Source: Adiantum capillus-veneris
Taxonomy: Eukaryota; Streptophyta; Polypodiopsida; Polypodiales; Pteridaceae
Direction: 5' to 3'
Assembly: GCA_014529385.2 (NCBI GenBank)
Contig: CM043952.1
Coordinates: 62,555,119 to 62,619,118, forward strand
Length of the DNA stretch: 64,000 nucleotides
A program made the position numbers and the translations under genes. This document shows positions 31,743 through 43,362 of this stretch, piece after piece (within the stretch, counting starts at the first letter, position 1; every line of letters starts with the position of its first letter). The notes below the pieces were generated by a model. The model was not told where the DNA came from and ran no database searches. It saw only the letters and a list, made by a program, of their open reading frames with translations.

Positions 31743-32754
31743 ATGTTTGGTTGTAACCTTAGGAGTTCAGCTAATGTGATTGTGCATGCCACAGGAGTGG
31801 AAAATAACTCAATCAACCCTTGTGAATCCATCACTTTGTTAAAAGAAAGTCTTTCAGATGGGATTGCTCTCACCTCTGACTTGGCTTCATACTCTCCTAG
31901 GTAAGAGGGTAGAGTTTTCAACGAGTCTGGTTGGCTGTGCTCGGAACTAATTGACCCCTGGTCTCCCCCTTGTGAATGTATATCAAAGTTCATTTGTGAT
32001 CTTGCCTCAAATTCTTCAATAGGAGGTAAGATATCATTTTTCTCTTTTTTTGTGCTGTTCATGTGGTAACTCACCCTGTTAGCTTCGTTGGCCTCATGGA
32101 TTTGCTTCCACAGATCATCTAGACCGTTACAATCCTTACCCATTTCTACCAAGGTTTTAGGCTGGAACCCCTCACTTGCCTCATCTGTTGTGTTTGGCAC
32201 TATGATAGGTTCTCCCCTAGATTCAGAGGCATTCATGAGTCTTTCCTTCGTTTCTACTTGTCCCTCTAAAGTTGGTTTGATAGGGGTTGGAGCTGGTACA
32301 TCATGCCAATTTGCAGGTTTACCAAGCGGGTTTTCTATCAAAGATTGAGCTGTTTTAATCATCTTTCTACACATTTTCAACCTCTGTTTTTCTATTTCAG
32401 CATATGGATAAGTCATCCATCTTTGCTCTTGGGTTTGGTTCTTTTTGAGTATGGATTCGTAAGCTTTTAAAATTGCATTTAACTGCTCATTTACCCTGTC
32501 TACCAGTACCGATTCTCCTGATCCTGCACTTTTGGGTTCTGCTATTTCCTTGGGTGCTATGGTTGCTGTAGTGTGTGAGCTTAGGCTAGCTAGATCCTCT
32601 AACCGCTCTAATCTATCCTTTGTGTGTTTTAACTCCTCGGATAGAGCAGTTTGCTCCCATTATTTCCTGGCTTTCATATGCGCTTTTCTAGCTTTCCAAG
32701 TGCTTCTCTGATTTTTCGTTTCTAAACTTGGGGCATCGGTTTTTGGCTCTTCAA
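31634..32754 (-). pseudogene. E3 Gag-to-protease linker with coiled coil
   Basis: An open piece at 31634-32416 (260 aa) continues upstream to 32754 with one stop near 32660. It includes an E-E-L-K-H-T-K-D-R-L-E-R-L-E-D-L coiled coil (about 32600-32650) and ends with I-T-L-A-E-L-L-R-L-Q-P, a block that commonly precedes protease in plant gypsy polyproteins. Confidence 0.6.
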
Positions 32755-33467
32755 TTATGGGTTCGTAATTCTTTGAGCTTGAGCTCGTGTCACTGCCTGA
32801 ATAGATATTATTGTCTCATTTTCTGACCCTCCACTGGAAGGCACTACTTCCAGTACGTTCAAGGTAGATTTTTCTCCTTTGCTCGGGTTCTTAGGGCAAT
32901 CCGGAATCAAATGAGTAACTCTAGACTCGGTGCAATATGCGTTGACTCTAATAATTTCATCATGAGGACAGTCTCTTAGCCAATGGTCTCCACCACACTT
33001 GTAGCAGGGTCTTTTAGGTTGTTGAGGTGCTCCTTGAGCTCCTCTTTGTTGGTATGCATGTCTCTGCCCGCCATGCCTCCGTTGGCTATGAGCAACTATG
33101 TTCATTTATCCAAGCTATATCTTCCTTCTCCTACTTCCTGCGCAGCTGTTGGTGGTCCTGCACCTCCCATCATGGTCCATGGTTCTGGTGTTGAGGGTTC
33201 TTCCAGTAGATAATATACAGCATATCCATTGGGATCTTCGTAATATGCATGCATAGGCACCAAAGCCTTCTCTTCTGATTTGATCACGGTTGGTGTGTAT
33301 CTTATGCCAACTGGCCGTAATCGTGGTAGGGGTGGTTGTTGCCCCAACACTGGTTGTAGTCTTTCTACACCTACAGGTCCTGGTAGGTTGCTTGCTTGAT
33401 ACCTAAGCATCGGTGGAATTTGAGGAGAAGGTACCTGAGCTTGGGGAGCATAAGGTCTCTCTCTCAC
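32755..33467 (-). pseudogene. E3 Gag C-terminus with zinc knuckles
   Basis: It contains C-Y-K-C-G-G-D-H-W-L-R-D-C (C-x2-C-x3-H-x4-C, near 32970-33010) and a second, weaker knuckle (Y-C-T-E-S-R-V-T-H-L-I-P-D-C). The first has the same unusual three-residue spacing as E1 ORF1. The part at 33102-33467 is Pro-rich and holds Y-E-D-P-N-G-Y-A-V-Y-Y, one of the Y-x-D-x-x-G motifs. Role: RNA packaging. Confidence 0.75.
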
Positions 33468-33539
33468 ATATCCCTTGTTATAATAACATTCCTCCGTCCC
33501 ATGGTTTGTCCATTTTTGTTCAATAGCACACCACTTGGG

Positions 33540-34547
33540 CTATTTAGCCTGGGGTTTGGCGTACAAGTTAATCTTTTTTAGCACTTCCTTTACAAGCTGC
33601 TCCTGGTTTACAGCTACTTCTCCTTTCGGTGCTGTCTTAGAAGACTTGCTTCCACTTTGTTGTGAGGATGAATCATCATCGAGATCCTTGAACTCACCCT
33701 CTTTGTAGACCGCACAATTGTCTACAAGGTAAAGAGCCTCCTTAGTTAACTCATTTAACGTCGTGCTCCTCTTCATAAGTAAGTCCTTCTGGAGATCTGC
33801 ATTCCTTAGTCCTTGGATAAATATAAGCATAAGTTTGGACTGAGTTGGCTTTTCTTCCACACGGTAGAACTTAACATATCTTTTTAGTCGTAAGGCTGCC
33901 TTTCGCACAGATTCCCCGTCTTTTTGTTTGAATTTATGGATTTGTGAGACTGTATTATGAGCTATCCCCCTTTGTGATAATTCCTTGATAAACTCGTCAA
34001 ACACCTCCTGCATAGACTCAAAGTCTCTACGCTCCACAGAGTCAAACCAAGTAGCAACGTCATCCTCTAGGGTTAGTCGAAACCCTGCAAATTGGGTCGG
34101 GAAGTCTAACACCTCTTTAGCTCTAATTACATGCACAAAGGCTGCTACATGATCTCTCGGATCCCTGTTTTCCGTGTATTTCTTGTTTACCCATTTTTGC
34201 ACTTGAGAAGGTCTAATTCTACAATGGTCTACAAATCTCATCATTGGATATCCACGTCCTAATCGATATACCTCCTCTGGTCTTCTGTAGTAGTCTAGTT
34301 CATCTCCCAATGGTGATCCTAAGCCATAATTTCTAATAGTTCTTGCAAGAGATGGTTCATCTCTTCGAACTCGTTCTATGGGTGGTCTTCCAGGCTCTGT
34401 TGACCCTTGAGTCTTTGGCTTACTCTCTCCTTGATATCGTGAATAGAGTGGTGGTTCTTGTAAATCCCTTAGCCCTCGTGCGGCTTGATAACCATCTTGG
34501 TTTCGGTCCTGTTCCAATGTTGCACTCTGTAGAAGCCATGCCTGCAA
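33540..34547 (-). pseudogene. E3 Gag capsid (retrotransposon gag domain)
   Basis: A 335-aa open piece with a textbook plant gypsy Gag core: D-P-R-D-H-V-A-A-F, L-E-D-D-V-A-T-W-F-D-S-V, F-D-E-F-I-K-E-L-S-Q-R-G, F-K-Q-K-D-G-E-S-V-R and F-I-Q-G-L-R-N-A-D-L-Q-K. The piece itself is free of stops. It would form the particle shell. Confidence 0.85.
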
Positions 34548-34592
34548 TGATGACTGAGTTGCTGGTTGGTTTTGGTTGTTGAATGTCTGCGG

Positions 34593-35451
34593 TCAAGTAG
34601 AATGTGAGGTCGCATCATACTCTTGTGAAAAGGGCTTTGTTGACTTGCTAGGGGTGTAGGTGGCTCTTGGCACTTCATCGGGGGCATATGTTGATGCTCC
34701 TAGAACTTTTGCCTTTTCTACCTCCTCTGGGAGAATACGGTGGTATTCTCGCCCATACCTATCAACAAAAATGATATCCTTCCGCATAGCAAGTTCATAA
34801 GAAAATAAGTAAAGAACCTTATCTTTGCTTAACTCGTTTGGATATGGTTCTTTGCAGCGAAAGTAAGAGACTATTCCCTCACTCTCATGCTTGTAAATTC
34901 CCACATTCCCATTATAAGTTGAAACCCTGGTTGTTTTCTTATCATATATAAAAATCGCTCTAGGTCGATCAATGTTTGGAGGTGGTTCTTGAGTTTCTGA
35001 AACCATTTTCCCCTTCGCCATGTTATCTCCATATCTGTTGTAATCCTCAGGGTTACTAACTATCAGATAGTGGTTCCTCTTTTCGTCTCGGAATCTATCT
35101 CCATCATCATGGACTCGAATTATCTCCAGTCTCTGAGTCGGTCTTTCTTCGATACAAATACACTTTGCGTCCTCGATAGTCAGAATAAACTAGGGCTCCC
35201 CTCGAGTTTGTTCCTTCTAAGAAGATCACAGTGAACTTGGAATCATTCAAAGGATTTAGGGAGGTGCTTCCTCCTGGCATTGGTCCATCATAGGCAAAAC
35301 CTCCTGGCTGTTGACTACCCATCATGAAGAAGGATTTGTCTGATGAAGTGTTAGTATCACTACCCTCCTCGATAATCAGTGCTAGTGGATCTAGCCTTGC
35401 CTGAGTTACACTCTCCTCCGTGGACACTAAGCTACCTTGGTCACCTGCCAC
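34593..35451 (-). pseudogene. E3 Gag N-terminal region with Y-x-D-x-x-G repeats
   Basis: Two open pieces (35107-35451 and 34593-35021), in different frames, precede the capsid. They hold V-Y-S-D-Y-R-G-R-K-V-Y-L-Y and I-F-V-D-R-Y-G-R-E-Y-H-R-I, matching the repeat seen six times in E1 ORF1. No named domain. The start codon is unclear: the first in-frame ATG is not obvious and 35451 is a GTG, so the true N-terminus may be spliced or mutated. Confidence 0.55.
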
Positions 35452-35462
35452 CTTTTGGTCTC

Positions 35463-35913
35463 TGAAAATGTATCTTCTTGATCTTTAAGTCATCAAACTT
35501 AGCAATGCAATTTATTACAAATCCAACCACTCACCTGGCAAAGGATCAGTCTCCGCACAACTTCTTGCTTTGCTGCTGAATATAACTGTACACAAGCGTT
35601 TAATTTCGGCAATTGAATCAAAGCATTTAATCGCTAGTGGTGATCTTAGTAATGATTGGTATAACTGGAGAGTTAACCTCAACCACTATGTATTTTATAC
35701 ACTGCTGATATTCTGGATTAGGTTTGCAAATCTGGAACTGTACTTCCCTCGGATGTTGGTCAATTTACGTCAAAAGTCTTAATTCTGTCTTTGCTCCATC
35801 AAAAGATTCAAACAAGGTCCAAATTCACTTTTGAAAGAAGTTCTGGAACCCTTAAGTCAAATGGAACCTCACTGTATAAGCTCAGTCAAATTTTCTCTTC
35901 ACTAAGTCTCAGT
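35463..35913 (-). other. Leader sequence right of E3, possible 73-nt intron
   Basis: No ORF or LTR is visible. On the minus strand CCAG|GTGAGT at 35535/35534 and TTTTCAG at about 35468-35462 would be good splice sites bounding 73 nt just before the Gag frame. The boundary between E3 and E2 leader lies somewhere here. Confidence 0.35.
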
Positions 35914-36774
35914 AGACATCCTACGCGTAAAATATCTCTTACTCTGTTTTGCCTGGATTTTTGCACTATGGATTCCCCTTGATGTACTAAGTCCACAACT
36001 GTTTTTACTTTTTAATTTGAACACCTATAAGCTGGTTAATGGATCAGAAATCTGTTCCGACAGCCTGCTGCTGCTGGTCTTGATCAGTCTAATCAACTCC
36101 AATTTGGACCAAAATTGACTAGGAGGCTTGTCTCAGGCTATACAACACCCTGCTAGGCCTACAATCAATATCTGGCTTCAATTTCTTGCTTTAGACATTC
36201 TACGCGTAGCATGTCTTTTTTTCCAGAATGGCTTCAAATGCAAAGCACAGACTCTCCTTGAGATGCTGATCACTTTGGTATGCTCAAAACTAAGTTTGGA
36301 GTGCAAAATCACACAGATGACATCCTACGCGTAGGATGTCTTTTTGGTCTGTTTGACCCCAGACTTGACCCACAGCTTCCCCTTGATGTCAGCAACCCAC
36401 TGGTATGCTTAGATTTTGGTTTGGATTTCAAAAGTCCCCAATTTTAGCTGTTCTAGCCTTTTTTCAGTCAAAAGTGCTAAAGTTTGCTTAGAACCCAATT
36501 TTCTCAGCCAAATGAGATGAAACCTCTCTTAGTCACTCAATATATCATGCAGATCATGCTCATGGAGTCATCCTATGGTTTTGGTCTTAAAATAATGCCT
36601 TGGCACAATTTGGGTAGGATGTCTGGCAATTTTAGTCTATCTGGCCTTATCCTGTCAAGATATGGTCAAATTTTCACTTTTCAGGTAAAAATAGGGTAAA
36701 ACCTACCTTCTGAACACACTGGTCAACTCAAAATTCCCAAATTCCCACCAGATTAGCCTGTTGACATCCTACTC
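35914..36774. repeat. Palindrome array A, right segment
   Basis: Units centred near 35925 (right arm decayed), 36204 (AGACATTCTACGCGTAGCAT, two arm changes) and 36329 (perfect 22 nt). Single arms follow near 36614 (gggtaggatgtct) and 36764 (gacatcctac). Spacing 35925-36204 is 279; the next is 125. It has the same core as the left segment on the other side of E3. Confidence 0.8.
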
Positions 36775-37293
36775 TCCTGACTTAAAATTAAATTTTTTCC
36801 TGACAGAAATGCTCTTGATGCTCTGTAGCTCTATCAGAAACACTTACAGTAACTTTTGGACTTCACTTCAGCTTTCAAACACACTTTTGCGTCTTTTACA
36901 ACCTTGTGATGAATTTAACAAGCAAGTATACATGCATGAAGTGCTCTAGATCCTGAATCATGATGTCCTACTTACTCTACTCCTACTCATCATGTGAAAT
37001 GGTGATAATGGTGTTTTGGTTGCTTCCTGGCCTCTCCGAATTCTCAAGCTCTCCTTTCACCGCTTCTACCACTCCAACTCCTACTCTTTACAACACAACT
37101 CAACTAAAAACTACCTAAAACTACCTAAGTCTACATAAGTCAAAGGATCTAGGCCAGACACACGCTCCCTAGACTCCCTCTAAGACCTAGAGAGTCCTCC
37201 ACCCTCTGATCCTATCCAAATGTAAAACGAGACTCTTGGCAAGCCAAAGAATCCCTATCCTCAAGGACTAGTCTCAGTCACCTACCTAAGGTT
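36775..37293 (-). other. E2 leader, primer-proximal part
   Basis: This is the non-coding sequence following the primer site on the minus strand. Only short open frames; no further palindromes were seen. Confidence 0.55.
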
Positions 37294-37316
37294 TTCGTCC
37301 CCGGCAGCGGCGCTAA
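37294..37316 (-). promoter_or_regulatory. E2 primer-binding site (tRNA-Asp type)
   Basis: The minus strand after the LTR reads TAGCGCCGCTGCCGGGGACG, complementary to the tRNA-Asp 3' end with few changes. E1 uses the same primer type. Confidence 0.82.
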
Positions 37317-38137
37317 TGTTGGACGGATACACCGCGACGGACTTCAGCACAGCGAGAACTCACCTAACAAGATTTGTCAGCTAAGGACGAAGCTCAACCA
37401 GCAGGCGTGTGGAAGCAAGCATAGGGTGTCAACCTACACTCGACCGACTCCTAACTAATTCCTCCAGAGGTCTCTACCCAATGTCTACGTCACAGCCTTC
37501 AGGAGTGCATAAGAGGAAACTTCCTACAACGCTTTCTAGAGCTGAATACCCATCAAACAATCTCGAAACGCCACAGACCTTGAAGGAGACCCTACTAACA
37601 CCAATAGGTCGCTCTCCCTAAGGTCTATGAACGAAAACCCCAACCCAAAAAACCTGGTGCAAAATCACGTAGGATGTCTGGCCGAAATTTGCAGGTCGTC
37701 GTTTTCAAAAACTAAAGTGCCTAATGTGTAGCTCTACTCAATGCGAACGCATGGATATGCTGCAATGCAAAAACGGACAACGTATGCTCATCGAAACACT
37801 AGATGAAGCTCGTAGATGGAGCTCGCAAAACCGGACCGTACGTGCGCAATGTAGGTATTGGCGCGTAGCTCTCGTCGGGGGCAACACGCAGCACTTCTTT
37901 GCACTCAATTCCGACCACCGGTGCGCGCGTAACGTGAAGATGAAGCTCTCACTCTCTCTCGTACACAGTACGCTCACTCATAGACTTCAAACTATTTTAA
38001 AATGACAAAAGGTTTTTCATTATGGTCAAATAGTGATATAAATACCTTACAATTCTCAAACCCTAATGTTCCATTTTAACCATCTACTCAATCTAAATGT
38101 CAAAACTGGGATACAATCTGGAAACTTCTGTAAGCCC
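37317..38137 (-). repeat. E2 5' LTR, first part (split by H)
   Basis: It matches 18680-19437 and has about 63 bp (37551-37613) absent from the left LTR. It breaks at TAAGCCC and resumes at 45714 with ATTTACAAAGG. Four LTR bases (CAAT) present in the left copy are missing at the break. Confidence 0.92.
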
Positions 38138-38269
38138 TAGGGATTTTAATTACGCGATGACGCATTTTGTTAAATGTTAATTATTGTTGTTATTATCACT
38201 ATTTTTTTCATGTCAATAACATATCTAATGTCATGAACTACGAAAACCGGTAGAAAACGTAGAACCTTC

Positions 38270-38393
38270 GGGGCAAGCAACAATCCCGGCAGGCCCGGCG
38301 GGCTTATAAAGAAACCCGGCGGGCCCGGCGGGCAAAGCAAGAATCCCGCCGGCCCCGTTATGTACCCCCTCCATATTTGGCGGCTCTATATAA
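38270..38393 (+). promoter_or_regulatory. GC-rich block and TATA box upstream of hAT gene
   Basis: CCCGGCGGGCCCGGCGGGC-type direct repeats at about 38285-38365 are followed by TCTATATAA at 38385-38393. This is the only plus-strand TATA box with GC-rich upstream sequence near the transposase gene. A promoter role is inferred. Confidence 0.4.
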
Positions 38394-38521
38394 CCCTGTA
38401 GTAGACATCACATCACATCACCGCTTCCTCTAAATTTGGTCATCCTTTAAAATTTAGAAGAAAAACTAAAGGTAAAAAAATGAATAGTCTTTAAAAAAAA
38501 TGAAAACTTAATGTAACTCTG

Positions 38522-39275
38522 ATCATGGATCATTAGTTCTTTTTTGGACTGAACTGATTCTTGAAAGGAGTTAGAAAGGTGAATCTTTGGGTCGGTATCT
38601 CTACATTTTGGATGGACTAATCTCATGTTTGGTTCACCGTTATATTTGCTAAATTGATTGCTATATTGATTACAACTTCTATCATGGGTCATTAGTTCTT
38701 TTTTGGACTGAACTGATTCTTGAAAAGAGATAGAAAGGTGAATCTTTGGGTCGATATCTCTACTTTTGGGATGGACTATGTTTGATTCACCGTTGTATTT
38801 GCTTGCTATTCCGATTAGAGCTCTAATCATGGGTCATTAGTTCTTTTTTGGACTGGACTGATTCATGAAAGGAGGTAGAAAGGTGAATCTTTGGGTCGAT
38901 ATCTCTACTTTTGGGATGGACTGATCACATGTTTGATTCACCACTGTATTTGCTTGCTATTCCGATTAGAGCTCCAATCATGGGTCATTAGTTCTTTTTT
39001 GGACTGGATTGATTCATGAAAGGAGGAAGGAAGGTGAATCTTTGGGTTGATATCTCTACTTTTGGGATGGACTGATCACATGTTTGATTCACCCCTGTAT
39101 TTGCTTGCTATTTCGATTAGAGCTCCAATCATGGGTCATTCGTTCTTTTTTGGACTGGACTGATTCATGAAAGGGGTAGGAAGGTGAATCTTTGGGTCGA
39201 TATCTCTACTTTTGGGATGGACTGATCACATATTTGATTCACTGTTGTATTTTCTTGCTCATGTTTGAGTAGATT
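38522..39275 (+). repeat. Five-copy tandem repeat, about 150 bp unit
   Basis: Units begin ATCATGG[GA]TCATT[AC]GTTC at 38522, 38681, 38826, 38977 and 39128 (periods 159, 145, 151, 151). They are well conserved, with phrases such as aaggtgaatctttggg repeated. The array lies between the TATA box and the transposase ATG, and TATTGCAG at about 39394-39401 could be a splice acceptor, so it may sit in a 5' UTR intron. Confidence 0.88.
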
Positions 39276-39414
39276 GAGGTTTATTCCCTTCAGGCTTCAC
39301 TACTACGTTTGTGTGTGATATTGATTATAACACTAATGTTTGGTTTGAATAATACTTGAAAGAAGAGATAGCATACTGAGCTATGTTTATTGGTATTGCA
39401 GGCATCCAATAAGT

Positions 39415-41709
39415 ATGTCTTCCACCGGGAATGTGAGCGGTGATGTTGGTGTCTCAAGCCTGGCTTCCTTGAGGAGACCTCCTACCTCGATGCCAGGTCT
39501 TGCTTCGCAGGGCACCACTTCGTAGGGCAAGCGAAAGGCAGGTGCAAAAAGTCCAGGACCCGAGTGGAATTTTGCCACAAATTTAAATAAGTATCAAGAT
39601 TGAAAATGTAACTTTTGTGGGCGAAGAGAAATCTGGAGGAGCAACAAGAATAAGGGATCATTTTCTAGGTGGCAATACCAGAATCCAAGGAGGAAAGTGC
39701 AAGGGCTTAGGTGCAGAAGAAGCAGCTATGCGCTTAAAAGCTTTAATTGGTAAGCTAATTTCCATGAGCAAAAGATCAAAACTCTCTACTTTCGACCATC
39801 ACACCCCGGTATCGATAAGATCAAACCAGTATGAGGGATCATTGGGTGTAACGTCCACCAATGGAAGCACTCAAAGCAGGGAACCAACTTCTCATATCGA
39901 TGGAACTACACCTCCAAACCATGGATTTCCTGACTTTTAGGTAGGATCGTCAAAAAGTAGACATGTTAGCTTACAGACGAGCTTCAAAATGCTTGCCTTA
40001 GAAGAAGCACAACTTGCACTAGCTAAAGCCGTCTATTTCACTGGGGGATCATTGGCCATTGTCACCCGTGATGCATGGAAGTCATCTTGGAAACGCATTG
40101 GGGAGTATGGTGCTGGATTTACCCCTCCAACATATCACCATATGAGAAACCAAATGTTGGATAAATGTTACACAAGCACACAATAGGATATTCAAAGGGT
40201 AATATTAAATGCAACAGAACAATCTGGATACACCATAGTTAGTGATGGTTGGTCCAACGTTCAAAGGCGGCCATTGATCAACATCATGCTTGTATGTCCT
40301 CGTGGTGAATGTTTTATCAAAGCTGTGGATAGCTCTGGTCAAATAAAGTCTGGCAGTTTTATAGCTGACATCATTGGCGACGTAGTTGAGGAGCTTGGAA
40401 AAGAAAATGTTGTCCAAGTAATCATGGACAATGCCAAAAATTGCAGGGCTGCAGGTAAGATACTTGAAAGTCGATTCTCTCACCTATATAGTGCTGGTTG
40501 TAGTACACACAACTTGAAATTGGTATTGCAAGATTGGTACAAGAGGGAGGACACAGATTGGTTCAAATGGATAGTAGACAATGCTCGCTTAATAGTCAAG
40601 TTTGTTTTGAAGCGTCCGAGGGTTCTTGACATGTACAGTCAGAGGATGTCTACTATGTTAAAACTGCCGTGCGAAACTAGATTTTTCACCAACTACTATA
40701 CGGTAGAATCACTAATAAAAAATAAGAATGCTGTGATGAAGACATTTGTTTGTGCCACTTTTTCAGAATGGGAGGATGGTCAAAGGGAGAAGATAAAAAG
40801 AAAAATAGGGGTGATCAGAGATCTACTAGCTGATTGCCACTTCTGGGATGATCTGGTGGATGTGCACAATGTCATGATGCAAATTATGCTCGCATTATGC
40901 CAACTGGATTCTGCCTTGCCTAACATAGGTAAGGTGTGGATGGCTTGGTGGACTGTTCAAGAAAGCCTTGCAAATCCAGAGGAGCCCCAGGATCCAATTG
41001 TGAAGCCTTGGAAGACACCATTCACTCAAAAGAGGAGAGAAATTTTGAGAAAGTATGTGCATGGTCGATGGTTGGAGCACATAGTCCACTACACAGCGTA
41101 GCTTTCTTATTAGATCCAGAGTATTGGGCAATGGAAATAGACAAAATTGATGCGGAGGTGCTGGAAGACTTTTATGATGTGATAGGCAGGTTTTATGATG
41201 ATCCTGATGAGCATGCATCAGCTGTTACTGATCTTACGAAGTTTAAACTCAAAGAGGGTAAGTTTGGTACAGAATTTGTGCAGAAACTTGCCACGGAGCA
41301 ACCAGCGTGGAAGTGGTGGATGATGAATGGTGGTAGTGCACCCACCCTTAAACGCCTAGCTGTTAGAATCCTAGCCCAATGTGCATCCAATTCAAGTTCT
41401 GAGAGAAACTGGAGTACATATAAATATGTACATTCCACCATCAGAAACCGCCTTCTAAATTCAAGACCTGAAAAATTGGTGTATATGTACTGCAACCATC
41501 GGCTATTGGCAAGAGTGCAAGCTGAGAACTACAAAGAGGAGATGCCGCGCTGGACGTATGATGTAACCAATGATGAGGTGGACGAAGACAGTGAGCTGCA
41601 AGGGGAATCTCATGAAGTAGAAACTACATGTACTTTAGAAGAGATTGAAGAGAATTTGGAAATTGAACCAACTTTGACCCGTCGCAGCAAGCGACGATGG
41701 TTTAATTAA
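39415..41709 (+). pseudogene. hAT-superfamily transposase (broken)
   Basis: The ATG at 39415 begins a BED-type zinc finger region (C-N-F-C-G, then S-G-G-A-T-R-I-R-D-H-F) with stops at 39523 and 39601 and a frameshift before 39617. The main frame then runs to 41101 with stops at 39938-39940 and 40184-40186. It shows the DUF659-type core: I-V-S-D-G-W-S-N, I-M-D-N-A-K-N-C and G-C-S-T-H-N-L. After a frameshift near 41070 comes S-P-L-H-S-V-A-F-L-L-D-P-E and the hAT dimerisation region (S-S-S-E-R-N-W-S-T-Y) ending at a TAA at 41707-41709. By family it cuts and pastes DNA; this copy is dead. Confidence 0.88.
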
Positions 41710-41932
41710 TAGATTATCGAATCCATTGAGTGACTTCTGGTTAAGTTCAGAAACTGTTTATCTTATAAGCTTTTTTTTATATTTAGTTTAAGGTTTAGAC
41801 ATTTGCTTAATAATAAACGAAGCCTTTAAAAACCTTTACAAGGCCACAAATCACTATTAAAGCTTCACAATTCACAATTCACTAATAAATTCTCGCAAGA
41901 CAACGAGTAAATTTTTTCAAATGTTACAAAAA

Positions 41933-42824
41933 CTATCCAATTGATAGTGAAATATTTGTGAGAATATCTTCATTCTCCTGTTCACGCTGACCTTTAAGCT
42001 TATTATAGTCTTCAGACATTTTGAACATTGCATATAGATTTTTGGATATCTCATACTCATATATAGCACAATGAAAGTTATTCATCATGCTTTGCATCAA
42101 GCATGATATGTGATACATATGTCCGCATGGCAAGCTGAAGTGACCACACCACTCATGAAAGAATGATCTACATATGGGGCAAGGACCACCGTGCTCACCA
42201 GAAGCTGGAGGGGCCTCAATAGATGTTGGGTGCTCAATCAATGTGGCAGAATTTTGTTTTTTTATAGTCGCCTCTAACTCTTTTACGTGGTGAGATAGCA
42301 CCTTCACCTCCCTTTGCAAGTCTCTATTTAGGGTTTCTTCTGCATGAGAGCCTTGTGTATCTTGTGATGCTTGCCTGAGTTGAGTTTGAAGCTCCTCCTT
42401 AACTTGGTGCACTTCCATTGATGCACCTTCTAGTGCCAATGACATCTCTTGCCGTGTGACGGTGATTGCAAGACTGCGAATGTCCTCAACATCTTGGCAA
42501 ACCACAATGGACAATCCATATGATGCATAGGATGACCCATAACATCGAGATATATGTTCTCTCCATTGTCTCGTATGTCTGCATTAATGCATTGTGATAG
42601 CTTGAGTCAACCTTTCTTGACGTTGTCATCTGCAACGCCTGGCGATATGGATTTGACCATTCTCGGTCAATCCTAGTGTTCACCTCTTTCCATTGTGTGC
42701 CCACTGGGTTGGCCCACTAGGAGCAACGAGCTGCAATTCGAGCGGTGTCGTTCACTCCACCGCCTTGACACATGGATCCGAGACGCTCAAAAGCGCGCTT
42801 AGCCCTTTGATTATCATTATCCAT
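41933..42824 (-). pseudogene. RING-like zinc finger protein with coiled coil (broken)
   Basis: An ATG at 42822-42824 opens M-D-N-D-N-Q-R-A-K-R; an in-frame TAG lies near 42718, and a frameshift near 42500 leads to the 193-aa piece at 41933-42514. That piece holds a coiled coil (V-K-E-L-E-A-T-I-K) and C-P-I-C...L-P-C-G-H-M-Y-H-I-S-C, which fits the first six ligands of a RING; the last C-x2-C is C-A-I-Y, so the finger is incomplete. Related RING proteins are ubiquitin ligases; that is inference for a damaged copy. Convergent with the hAT gene, 224 bp apart. Confidence 0.55.
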
Positions 42825-42872
42825 ATCCTGATTAAACACTATACTTCAGTTACGTCATACAAACTTAATAAT

Positions 42873-43015
42873 AATCAATTGCTATAAGAATAACCACCAT
42901 TTTACGACAATCAATTGCTATAATTTTAACCACCACCATTTTACGACAATCAATTGATATTAGAATAACCACCATCTTACGACAATCAATTGATATAAGA
43001 GTAACCACCATTTTT
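42873..43015. repeat. Minisatellite, four units of 36-39 bp
   Basis: Units begin AATCAATTG at about 42873, 42909, 42948 and 42984 and contain taaccaccattttacgac. They lie upstream of the RING-like pseudogene. Confidence 0.85.
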
Positions 43016-43362
43016 TAAATCAATGAATGAAAATCAGTGATTCCATGTGGCTTATTGCTTGAAACTTAAGAGAAAAAACAAAACTCATAGAAAATTTGTT
43101 GTCTATTGAGATATAACAAAGTGTTTTTATTACTCATACATCATCCATGGCGCATAAAACCCAATTTCTAAAAGTGCTTTTATAAGTCAAAAGTCTCAGA
43201 AAACCCTGCTTCATAAAGTACATCATATATCCATAAAAAAAAGGCTACACTGATTTCAGAGGGAGGGCGTAAGCATCGTTCTGGCTGGGCTTCAAATCTT
43301 TCTAATTCTTCGTCCAAAAGTGCCAAGGTCTTTCTGTTTGTGGATTTCTTCCTCACCCAACC
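43016..43362. other. Spacer between minisatellite and kinase
   Basis: AT-rich; no ORF or RNA motif recognised. The part next to the kinase stop would be its 3' UTR. Confidence 0.5.

Larger units (their letters stand above)
24163..35462 (-). mobile_element. Ty3/gypsy element E3 (gag-pol, 3' LTR only)
   Basis: Minus-strand order is N-terminal repeats, Gag capsid, CCHC knuckles, protease, RT, RNase H, doubled H2C2 module, integrase core, integrase C-terminus, second protease-like domain, tail, purine tract and LTR. Frequent stops and frameshifts make it inactive. The LTR at 24163-26016 is matched by E4's LTR. No 5' LTR or primer site is visible right of 35462; array A sequence occurs on both sides. 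No chromodomain is seen. The lineage is a non-chromovirus gypsy, possibly near Tat/Athila, but that needs a tree. Confidence 0.85.

Noticed and set aside
37738-37977. 79-aa open frame, near-duplicate at 19038-19277
   Set aside because: E2 LTR sequence on both sides; no start context or domain.
38138-38165. hAT terminal inverted repeat TAGGGATTTTAATTACG
   Set aside because: No inverted partner was found at 45713 or elsewhere between 41710 and 45713, and no 8-bp TSD; kept only as an edge sequence.
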